Positions 54,806-63,379 of a stretch of 64,000 nt of DNA are shown here, one piece after another. A model generated the notes under the pieces. That model did no database searches. It had not been told where the DNA came from and was given only the letters and a program-made list of their open reading frames with translations. A program made the translations under genes and the position numbers. Source of the stretch: Aculops lycopersici (Eukaryota > Arthropoda > Arachnida > Trombidiformes > Eriophyidae); contig WNKI01000001.1 in NCBI GenBank assembly GCA_015350385.1, positions 11,116,573-11,180,572 of the forward strand, given 5' to 3'. Every line of letters starts with the position of its first letter. Position 1 is the stretch's first letter.

Positions 54806-54898
54806 TCAGCCACTTCCGGCCCTCGACCCAGAGACAGCGTTAACGAGAGTCAAGTTGCCGTTGTCTTTGAAACTGAAAATTGGCCAGCCGTGCAATAG
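54410..54898 (+). CDS. candidate two-exon small gene, unrecognised, copy A
   Basis: A possible gene joins 54410..54499 and 54716..54898, giving 90 residues. Exon 1 starts with ATG and ends at CAACT|GTAAGC. Exon 2 follows a strong acceptor (ATATCTTTTCGTTTCAG) and reads SVPFINHDIEQANYLRVGWC onward through CHLTIDL to a TAG. Both splice signals are kept in the copy at 63399. Exon 2 has one amino-acid change in 30 codons between copies, but exon 1 shows mainly replacement changes, so selection is not clear. The family is not recognised. The second exon could instead belong to a longer gene. Confidence 0.35.
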
Positions 54899-56479
54899 TA
54901 ATCAGGAAGTCGAAGTGCGGCGGCAGCATCAACCACCATATAGCATTAGAACAACAAAGCAAGGGAGACAACAACAACAACAGCCACTATCACCAGCTTC
55001 AGTGAAAGCCGAACATCAGCGTCGACGTCTTGATCCTTCTCGATTGGTTAGCCAGCAACAGCAGTAGGGAGTTGAGCTAAGCAAGAAGAAAGACAGAACG
55101 ATAGAGAAGGTGAGAGAAATTTAGTTATCCAAAGGTAAGTGGATTGGAGCTGTGTTCGAGTTGATAATCATCATTACTACGCGTGCAATGACCATTTCAC
55201 ACAGTTTGAAATGGCCCTTTAACTGTCGACATTGTGAGTTGGGCGCGCAGATGATCCTCTTCTTTGCATCGGATTTCGTCTCGATTTCTCTGCTTGGCTC
55301 TGTGATAAGCTGAATCAAGCTCAGCAAGCTGGCTTATCTAAGTTTTTGTTAGAGCGATTAGCAATCGCAACAGCGATCCCGCTTGGCATGCTCACAAATT
55401 CAATGTCCGATTCTCGAGCTCAGTGACCAAGCGAGCGGCTTTCTCTCCATGCTCCCCGTGCTCAAGTCACATCCAAGGTAGCCGGTCGGCTAGCATCACT
55501 TGCAACGACAACCACGAAGCTTGGCCGTGAGGATGATGCAACTTCATCTTTGTGGCCATTTTGACTTGATTGTACAATCTACCTGACTCCAGAGAACGAG
55601 ATCGTCGTCGCAAATAATAGATTCCGACACGTTTAATAACTAGTGCCTGCGGGATGCTACCTGTTGTTAGCTCGCATCTGATGTCCGCCTTTAAAATACT
55701 CGCCAAGTCGGCCGGAAGTTACAACTATTACACTTGCGACACGACAACTGGCCTTGGCTCTGCTACGAGCTTCCACTGCTCGGGGCGAGCGTTTAGTTGA
55801 ACTAATTCAATGAATCCGAGGAGGTGGCTTTTCAGTTGGTAGCAGCCCGCATTGATGGCAACCGCTTGCTTCAAGTTGGCAAGCGAGCGCGGCAATTGCC
55901 GTCGCCTCGATCGAGGAGTAACAAGTGGCTACCTGTGCGCGAGATAACAACAATTGAATGGACGCGAATTCGAATCAAGCGCTGGTCTCGGCTGTGGATG
56001 GGCCTAAGTGAAAGTGGTCGTTTCAATAGACTAGCTGACCACCAGAAAAAAGAGTGACTAGCATTTCAGCAGTGGCGCCGCGTCAGAATGATAAGAATGG
56101 TGGTGGAGGTGGTCCTCGTACTACCCGACGAAACTCGTTAACCTTCCCCTAAAAGACCCGCCGACTGGCCACTCGTTTGACTTTCAAGCGGCCGCAAACT
56201 CAATGAGTCGCTCCAGTGGAGCAAATGCGACGACAACGACGCTTCTTGTAGCTTGATTACTACAGCCCTAGGAGCCAGGGAGGTCGAGCGAACGTTCGAG
56301 AGCCGAAGTATTCATCTGTAAACAGCAGAGGAGGCGGCTGGATTAGCGGAAGCAACAGAAACGACAACAAAGACGCTCGACCAGCCCCAATCATCTATCA
56401 AGTGGTTCTAATTGATTTGGCGGACGGAAATTCAATCTCGATCTCACCATTGACCATCTGAGCTCATCCCTAATATCAG
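54899..56479 (+). other. intergenic or intronic region, no gene supported
   Basis: This stretch is 1.6 kb. It contains a CAA run near 54970 and short open frames only. Its composition resembles the calbindin introns. It may be 5' UTR or intron for the open frame at 56512. Confidence 0.45.
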
Positions 56480-56511
56480 CTGATGTGCCCGCCAGAAGCG
56501 CAAGCAACGCG

Positions 56512-57432
56512 ATGGCCAGGCAAAGCCTGGCGCGCAACTCAAGTCAGCCGCCGCCCTCGAGGTCGAGCAAAATTAGCAACACGAGTCAGCAGAAACAGCA
56601 ACAAGTTATCACGGCGTTCCAATCGCTGAACCAGCTGCATCCTCTTTCTTATTTGGGTCGTAGTGCTTTGGGCGGAAGCAGCGGCTCACTCAACAACCTG
56701 TCAGAACTCGCCACACCTATTACACCGCAAACGGCGAGTAGCGCCGGACTAGAAAGATCCTCAGCCACGAGAAGGGTGGTGAAAAAAAGCGGCGAGTTAG
56801 GGACAAGAACACGAGACCAAGAAGAACACAATTCATGGAACCTAGTTATTCGCAGTTACTTGACCAACGAAGACAATCGAGGCGAAAATGATGTTGATTT
56901 GATTGGCGACAACCAGCCCAACTCCACCGACTTGGCATCTGAACCACAAACTCCCGATGGCTTGCTGATGAAAACCAAAATGAATGAGATGAGCGATATA
57001 ACCGGAAGTGGCAGGCCAGCAACATCGTCGGGTCGATCAAACGAGCGAATCCACTACAATAGTTGGGCGTCACACACCTGTTCATTTATAAGCTCTCTGT
57101 TGCACTTCCGGCGGCGCGTGCGCATTTGGATGGACGAGATGTCAAGGCTGAGCAAAACGGAATCAACGGTCGTGCACTGCAACGATGGATGCGGCCCACG
57201 GGAACCCACAGCTTGTCTCAATAATTGCGTCACTCTTTGTATTGACGCCAACTTGGAGTTAGCTGAGGAGGACAATGTTTTGGATGCTTTCAATTGCACT
57301 AAAAATATGAGGCAATCGAGGAAGTTTTTGATTGAGAATTTAGAACAATATAAGTTTGACATGACACCATTGAGGAGGCAATGTTTTGCGGTAAAACTTG
57401 GTTTCCGGTTGCAGAGTTACACAAGCGACTAA
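56512..57432 (+). CDS. unrecognised 306-residue open frame
   Basis: The first in-frame ATG is 56512; the frame is open upstream to a possible splice acceptor (ATATCAG) at 56473-56479, so this may be an internal or terminal exon. The first 200 residues are Ser/Gln/Asn-rich and probably disordered, with a QQKQQQ tract and a TPITPQT patch. From about 200 on it is denser, with an aromatic/basic helix-like stretch (SLLHFRRRVRIWMDEM) and eight cysteines in the last 115 residues (for example CNDGCGP and CLNNCVTLCID). Its length is well above chance frames nearby. There is no signal peptide and no known domain. It sits between the duplicated units. Confidence 0.45.
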   Translation: MARQSLARNSSQPPPSRSSKISNTSQQKQQQVITAFQSLNQLHPLSYLGRSALGGSSGSLNNLSELATPITPQTASSAGLERSSATRRVVKKSGELGTRTRDQEEHNSWNLVIRSYLTNEDNRGENDVDLIGDNQPNSTDLASEPQTPDGLLMKTKMNEMSDITGSGRPATSSGRSNERIHYNSWASHTCSFISSLLHFRRRVRIWMDEMSRLSKTESTVVHCNDGCGPREPTACLNNCVTLCIDANLELAEEDNVLDAFNCTKNMRQSRKFLIENLEQYKFDMTPLRRQCFAVKLGFRLQSYTSD

Positions 57433-57775
57433 AGCATAAGTCACGAAGGAATCCAACAACCAAAATGACGAATATTAAATGAAATATGAGAAGAAAACCA
57501 GAATGGCGTCAAAGTTTTCCATTGGCGATTGTGCAGGCGGCCATCGAGTCGAGAGTAGGTAGAGGAATCGGGATGTTTCCACAGTAGCACCCGACAACTT
57601 TCGTCCATATCTAACATCATTACAAACAAACGCAAGCACGGATTATAATGCAGTTTTTGTCGATGGATACAAGAGAAGTAGGGAGTAGATTGTGACGGAA
57701 TGGCCATTACATCGGACAATAAGCGACTATTGATCGTAGGTTTGAGATCACGGTTGCAATAGTGTAGTTCTTCAA
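57433..57775. other. spacer before duplication unit B
   Basis: These 343 bases hold no supported gene. The duplication junction is at about 57776, where both copies share AGCAGATGAGACTGG. Confidence 0.5.
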
Positions 57776-58381
57776 AGCAGATGAGACTGGCCACTCGCTA
57801 AGCGATCTTTCAAATGGCTCCACTGAAGGGGGCGAGTTGGCCGACGGCGAGAACACGAAAAGCGATGGCGAAGAGGAAGATGAAGATGAAATCCTTGAAG
57901 CGCCATCGGAAACGAATCGTGGCTACAGGTTGGCTCGCGATTTGAGGAATCAACGAAAGCTCAAGATTAAGTTGGCAACATTAATAGTGAGACTGCTAAT
58001 CAAGAAGCCCGAACTCCATTACTACCAAGGATTCCATGATGTTTGTTTGACTTATATGACCATCCTGGGCGAGCGTGATGCTTTCAGGAAACTCGATGGT
58101 CTAGTTGATTCACACTTTAGCATATTCATGCAACAAACCATGAACGAGACCCAAGAATTCCTGGCCTTGATACCAATGATTGTTGGCATCCATGACAGAA
58201 ATTAGGTACCTACCGGAGGACAAAGCTACAGGTACAGAATACAAACATAATTAGGAGTATAGCGCAAACTCTAGCGCCAGTGCTAGCGAGTGTCATATCA
58301 AGCAGCAACGCTCGCCGAGCCATCGTGGTTCTTGTAGTGGCCTCTGCTCTGGCCTTACAATTCGATAAATGGATAAGATAA
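57776..58381 (+). pseudogene. TBC1D20 3' fragment pseudogene
   Basis: This corresponds to 50734-51670 of the intact gene. The first 120 codons, including the catalytic arginine, are missing. Compared with unit A, 331 bases are absent after about 58200; the breakpoint lies at a shared AAAT and shifts the frame, giving a stop at 58203-58205. Most of the catalytic domain after the YYQGFHD finger is gone, while the C-terminal anchor region remains out of frame. No ATG starts the remaining frame. It should not make a working GAP, but could form a transcript. Confidence 0.92.
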
Positions 58382-58806
58382 CTCAACCTGTGTATCACCA
58401 TGTGGATAATTTCTCGTATTTGTCAAATTCAAATTTTTCATCATTATGATCTTCACAAACCTCAAATAGAAATCTCTGTGCATAATCAAACCATGAATGT
58501 CATGATAAACCTGCAAACATTATTCTAATGCTCCACATAGAGAAGCAAACCAGACGATGATCTTCCTCCAACGGGATCACTCTTGTCTCGCGGAATTGCG
58601 AGACAAGAGTGATCGATCGGCACGTTGATGAATCTAAATATAGAATGACTCCAGTAAGCATTGTACTCTACACGACTTGTGGTGATATGTCATAATCACT
58701 ATTACTTTTGTACTTACACCTCAGACGTTCACATTTTCAAGTCAAATCGAATAATTAACCCTTTGGATCTTACGTTTACCTTAGAACTACCAAAAACGCC
58801 AAAAAC
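58382..58806 (+). promoter_or_regulatory. promoter region of secreted protein gene, copy B
   Basis: These 425 bases match unit A at both ends. The middle (58555-58620) is rearranged and contains a perfect hairpin (58575-58614). The last 140 bases before the start codon are almost unchanged. Confidence 0.5.
58575..58614. repeat. perfect inverted repeat, 17-bp arms, 6-nt loop
   Basis: The arm GATCACTCTTGTCTCGC (58575-58591) is exactly complementary to 58598-58614, with loop GGAATT. The equivalent place in unit A (51862-51890) has one arm-like TCTTGTCTCGGAATTGC but no return arm. It lies 193 bases before the start of copy B. Confidence 0.93.
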
Positions 58807-59298
58807 ATGAACAAGCTTATCATAACCGCTATCTGCGTCTTCGGTTTGATCGCCTTGACGGTGGCTGAGGGTAGATTGGAGAAGGCAGTAGAAGGTGTCA
58901 AGTCAGCTACTGATAAGACTGCCAACAAACTGAACCAGATCAATAACAAGGCTGCCGCGCACATCGACAACCTAGCTGACCGTATGAAGGTTAAAATCGA
59001 GAGGCTAACCACCCCGCCAGCTCAGAACGAGAACACGGGAATCCTATCTAGAGCCATCATGGGAGCTGCTGGTATTTTGAGTAATGTTGCTTCGGAAGCC
59101 ACTAGCTTCGCCAAATCAACTTCGCGAGCCATTGGATCAACCATCAAGGGCAGCATTAACCGCTTTAGAGGAAGAACTCCGGCAACTACTACCAGTCCAA
59201 TCAACGCCGAGGTGGTAACCAGCCCGTCAGTTGAGGCCGGATCCGCCCCCAACGAGTTGATAGCAACCGAGGCTGCCACCAGCGACGCTTCGGCATAG
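58807..59298 (+). CDS. secreted TEAA-repeat protein, copy B (repeat contracted)
   Basis: The protein has 163 residues. The signal peptide and amphipathic region (1-65) are identical to copy A. After residue 65 many replacements appear (for example IERLTTPPAQNENTG against IEKITTPAPGNETTG) and the linker is shorter. Only one TEAA unit remains, before the common ending TSDASA. The AATAAA of copy A is lost and an ATTAAA variant (59323-59328) takes its place. The frame is intact, so the copy is probably functional. Function unknown. Confidence 0.85.
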   Translation: MNKLIITAICVFGLIALTVAEGRLEKAVEGVKSATDKTANKLNQINNKAAAHIDNLADRMKVKIERLTTPPAQNENTGILSRAIMGAAGILSNVASEATSFAKSTSRAIGSTIKGSINRFRGRTPATTTSPINAEVVTSPSVEAGSAPNELIATEAATSDASA

Positions 59299-59406
59299 AC
59301 CACATTTCCGAACAGCATGTCAATTAAATACTTAGAGTTGGTGTTAAAGTGAATCATTATCTCGATCACTGACTATCAGTGGCGTTTCTTTACTTTGGCT
59401 CTAGAT

Positions 59407-60197
59407 CTAATTATCAAAAGCTGGTAGACCAAACAATTCCGGCTTGAAGTGCTCTAGGGAGTCTATAGTCAGTGTAGGCTTCACTGTCACAGTCTTCAGG
59501 TCTAATCTCTTGTCTGGAACGAAAACAACCTGCATGCCGGCTGCTAGAGCTGCCTTAACTCCATTGACTGCATCCTCAAAGACCAGGCAACTCTTCATGT
59601 CTTTAGGCCGATCCTTAAACCGCCTCGCTGCCGTTAGAAATACATCATGCGGCTTTCCATTTTCCACTTCTGGGTCGCTACCGGCAAACACATGATGACT
59701 AAATGGCTTGCGCAGAATGTCACCAATATGGCCGGTCTTTCTCTCAAATCCAGCTTGGGACGAGCCAGTCGCGATCGCTATCGGCACCTTTTTCTGGCTA
59801 AGATGGTTGATGATTCTCTCGGCACCTGGCATGAGCTTGATATTTGGACACATCTTCTTCATCGCACTCTCATACTCGACAATAAAATCCTCAGGCTTGA
59901 TCTTGTCCGCCAAACCCAGTCTATTGAGACAGATGATAGCTCCTTCGGAAGGCTTGGTGCCTGAGCAATTGTCGAAATTGTGGGGCTAATTAGTCACGTT
60001 GCTACGTTTCAACTTACCGTTCAACTTACATAAAGTTACTTACCCATCATTTCGAGTTTGATGTCATAGGTAAATTGTTTGCCATGCTTGGCACAAGCCT
60101 CCGTGAGGGCCTCCGAATAATACTTTTCAGAGTCAACTAAGAGACCATCACAGTCGAATATGATGTGTGAAACTGGATGAAAATTTTGAGCTTCCAT
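59407..60197 (-). CDS. HAD-family phosphatase, PUDP type, copy B
   Basis: The CDS joins complement(59407..59960) and complement(60044..60197), 235 residues. Splice sites and exon 1, including the FDCDGLLVDSE catalytic motif, match copy A. One codon is deleted, changing GKPHPDVF to GKPHDVF in the motif III loop beside the catalytic lysine; in HAD phosphatases the second proline and aspartate of GKPxPD are strongly conserved, so activity may be reduced. Otherwise the sequence is nearly identical, so expression and dosage may matter more than a new role. Confidence 0.9.
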
Positions 60198-60675
60198 GAT
60201 TATCCAAGAGACGATTTACTTCCAGAGTATATTGGGAATAGTTGACTTTGACTCCGAGATTTTGGCAACAAAGAGTGTGATCTCAGTCGTTACCTGTCAA
60301 ACTAAGAAATGCCGAGTTGGCATACGGCGGATGAATGACGCAACTACCAGCTGATTCACTCGAGAGAAACTCGATGGCGCGAAATACCTGTTGGACTTTT
60401 GGATCTAGACAACTGATGAACCTGAAACTTATGTTGAAATGATGTCGAAGTTGTGGGAATGCTTTGTGTAAGAATCAAGTGAACATCGTCTGCCAATTGT
60501 CGAATGAAACAATGGGATTGATGGAGAGAAATGAGGGTTTAAGTTTATGGTAGCGCATTAATTGATGCAATGAGCCTGCAGTGATGCAAAAAAAAATTAA
60601 AAGGGAGGCGCGTGGTGTGGACTGCTGCAAGGCGCGTGCGGCAGTGGAGCGCGATTGGAGAAAAAGAAAAAAAAA
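60198..60675 (-). other. region between 5S rRNA and HAD phosphatase, copy B
   Basis: This matches 53606-54081 closely. Several substitutions here break the plus-strand open frame seen in copy A. Confidence 0.5.
60667..60675 (-). terminator. Pol III T-run terminator of 5S copy B
   Basis: Nine Ts on the minus strand follow directly after the mature 3' end. Confidence 0.85.
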
Positions 60676-60793
60676 GCGTAGGACACCGGGGATTCCCAGG
60701 TGGTCTCCCTCCCAAGTACTAACCCGGCCTAAGGCAGCTTAACTTCGCTGAGCTGACGAGAAGCGGTGCTTTCTGCCTAGTATGGCCCTACAC
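60676..60793 (-). rRNA. 5S ribosomal RNA, copy B
   Basis: All 118 bases are identical to copy A at 54082-54199, including internal promoter boxes and terminal stem. A run of nine Ts on the minus strand follows the 3' end. The flanks are also conserved, so both may be transcribed. Confidence 0.95.
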
Positions 60794-61257
60794 AAGATAG
60801 CGACGATATTGCAGCATATTTGAATAGCTGCTCCCTAGCTTTTTTTCGAGTGGGACACCGTCGTTGTCCATGATGCTCTTTCTTTGATTGCATTACTCTC
60901 GATCTAGGCAATACAAAGACTTTAAAGTTTAAACAACTTGTGGCTGATTCTGTTATCGAGAAACTCGATCAACTAGCTTGTAAAATTCAGCTTATGACTA
61001 GAGAGCTTATCGTCAATGAAGACAATCTAACTGGAAAGTATCTATTTTTGTCGCTTGTTGTTGGCTCGGTGAAGCGCCATGACTCACAATTCTATTTATT
61101 TTTCTATGCCTGTAAGCAAAATAACAAAATCTCAAGCGAATATTTAGACTCTGTATTCTAAGGAGAGAAAGTCAAGGGCGATAACTGAATAACTAACTAG
61201 CTAACTATTAGCTAAACGAACTGAATTAACTCAATATAGAATAATAGTCTGAATGAA
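60794..61257 (+). other. region between 5S copy B and cysteine-rich peptide gene
   Basis: Homology with unit A ends at 60966. The remainder probably holds the promoter of the peptide gene at 61258. A 73-codon frame (60940-61161) starts with TTG-type codons in repeat flank and is not supported. Confidence 0.45.
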
Positions 61258-61545
61258 ATGATGCAACGACGTTATTCAATTAGCTTAATAGGCGCGCTAA
61301 TCGCAATCATGATTACGGTTACTGTTTGCCTCTTTGTGAGTGAAACGCGTGCCGCCTCATCAATCAAGGAACTGAATGATGTGGAATTTGCCTCTAGTTT
61401 ATATTGTTTATCCGAGTCGACAAGCGACTCCAGCTGCAACATCTGCTGTCTCGGATATGGACACACCAATGGTTCGCTCGGTTCATACAAGTTGGCCGGC
61501 GGCCAATCGGTGCCAACGGAAAACAAGTGCCTCTGCTCCTCCTAG
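61258..61545 (+). CDS. small secreted cysteine-rich peptide precursor
   Basis: The frame encodes 95 residues. A short basic N-terminus (MMQRRYS) precedes a hydrophobic signal or anchor segment (about 8-28), with possible cleavage after SETRAA near 33. The mature part has six cysteines, C50, C60, C63, C64, C91 and C93, in the pattern C-x9-C-x2-C-C-x26-C-x-C, compatible with three disulfides. A Gly/Asn/Ser-rich loop lies between the CC pair and the last two cysteines. I do not recognise the family; the pattern is not a standard defensin. It could be antimicrobial, effector-like or a signalling peptide; the sequence does not say which. Tandem ATGs lie at 61258 and 61261. It sits in 2.4 kb present only in unit B. 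Confidence 0.6.
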   Translation: MMQRRYSISLIGALIAIMITVTVCLFVSETRAASSIKELNDVEFASSLYCLSESTSDSSCNICCLGYGHTNGSLGSYKLAGGQSVPTENKCLCSS

Positions 61546-62050
61546 TCGTTGTAGTCGTCGTTCAGTTGAATTGATAGTTCAAATGTTGCAAGCTTATGTA
61601 AGAAACCAACTGAAACCCACAAACTGAAGGTACAGATGCAGTTAAAGATGAAACTAGGCAGTTCCAGGTGATATGCGTGAAAGTAGAGTAATCGCGGCTC
61701 GCAGTTGCTTTTAGCTGAAATCAGCTAAACGCTAGCTTGCCACGCGCAGCATTGTTAACTGCAATCGTGATTGAGTATCAATCGGTCGACTCAGTTTGCC
61801 GGTTATAGTTGCAAATTTAGTACCACTTTCAGGCTGCACAAAAATATACAAATTGAATCTCACGACCCGCAAGCTAAAGGGAGTTTAGCACGTAGAATTT
61901 ATGGTGTACGCCAACCACCGGTAAAGGAGGAGCAGGGGCAGGGGCGAGTGCAACTGCTACTGCGACAGCAAAAAACATCAGCAAAAAGAAGAACAGAACA
62001 ACGAGCTAACCAACAATAAAATGTTCGACTCAATTCTCAACTCAACCAAA

Positions 62051-62080
62051 CTAAACTCGACTAAACTCGACTAAACTCAA
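62051..62080. repeat. 10-bp tandem repeat, three copies
   Basis: The unit CTAAACTCGA occurs three times, the last with one change. Confidence 0.85.
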
Positions 62081-62614
62081 CTTAACTCCTTTGGCTTCTC
62101 GGTTTGAACGAAGTTGTCGCTTGGCCCTCACCTCCACTTTAACTCTATCGCTCTACTCGAGCTCCAGTTCTGCTCCCGTTTATGTGCTCGGAACACACAA
62201 AAAAACCACGAGGCGGATGACGAGACAATGAAAGAGTTCTCATTGGTGGTTAGACTAGTGGCATAGGTTGACTTGCCGACTGGCTGATGTTTTGTTACCA
62301 CAAAGGAAATAAGGATTCAATATGGCGACTAGAGCATTGGGAAGCAGTAACAATGAGCAGCGGGTGTTTAGTATCTCGTCCTTGTTCCTCGCGTGGTTTT
62401 CGCGGTCTTGGCGGTTGGTACAGCAGAAGCGGCGGCGGCGGCGGTTGCGAAAGGGTTTGAACTTCTTGATCTTTGTAGAGGTGCACGGGCCAACGTTAGT
62501 TGGCAAGCGCTAGCTAGCTTAATAATCATAATAATAATTCAATGGCAACTAACTGGCGCCGCTAGGCACGAGGCCAGCGGGACAAATCCTCTCGTTTCCC
62601 GCGTACCTCGCCCC

Positions 62615-62646
62615 TTCAACGGCAAGCTAGCTAGCTTGCCGTTGAA
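62615..62646. repeat. perfect 32-bp palindrome
   Basis: TTCAACGGCAAGCTAG at 62615-62630 is followed directly by its exact reverse complement at 62631-62646, with no spacer. The centre is CTAGCTAG-like, a word common in this genome's non-coding DNA. Confidence 0.95.
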
Positions 62647-63379
62647 ATCTCTGACTCTCTTGCTCGTGTCTCTGAGGCCTCGAGAGCCGCGAGTTCTTTT
62701 AGGGGCTGCAGCGAAAGAGTTCAGTGGTTGAATGGGCAACTTGTCGCCATGCTGCCCTTCAATTCAGTTCAATCTAGCTCTCTTTGCTCCAACTCCTTCA
62801 CTACCATGGTAGTCGCCATGCCGGCGGAGGCCTGAAATTAATGAGCCCCAGGCTCAGTGCTCTTCGATGGCCCAGACCCAGCGAGCGAGCGATGGCCACG
62901 TAGTGCCGTTTGTTTACTATGCTCCACGACACAGCAACAAACTGCCGGCTAGCTTGCCAGCGAGTCCAATGCCGAAACGGATGCGCGCTGATGGCACAAG
63001 CTCTCTCGGTCTCCTTTTCTCGGGACTGCAATACAAGTTAACAACACGACGACAAGCGGCTCGCCTACTAGACTGCCATTGACTTAGCCGAGGCTACTGC
63101 GCGCCTTTGTCGATTCGATGCGCCAAACTGGCAATTCAATGTGATGCTCAAGCGAAAGGGAGAACCTTTCTTTCTATTTCCAGCAGTTGCACGGATTGTT
63201 AGTTTCGTTGTCGCGAATCTTTCGCTCTCGCGAGCATTTTGTGCCACTAAGAATTCACGGCAATATGACAGCCAAACGGCGAGACACCAAGACGACGACT
63301 ACTGCGAGATGAAGCCAATGAGCTGAGCGCAGTTCGAACCCTAGCGGCAGTTGGAGCGTCAAGCCTGCTGCTCCACACT

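Larger units (their letters stand above)
57776..60966. repeat. segmental duplication, unit B
   Basis: This is a direct copy of 50734-54372, about 7 kb away. It differs by a 331-base net loss in the TBC1D20 part, a 108-base loss of TEAA repeats, a one-codon loss in the phosphatase and a rearranged promoter segment. The 5S gene is identical. Confidence 0.95.

Noticed and set aside
57837..58205. 122-codon frame as a gene
   Set aside because: It begins with TTG and is a fragment of the TBC1D20 copy; it is annotated as a pseudogene instead.
63320..63350. GTTCGAACC resembling a tRNA T-loop
   Set aside because: No acceptor, D or anticodon stems could be built around it; no tRNA gene was seen anywhere in the window.
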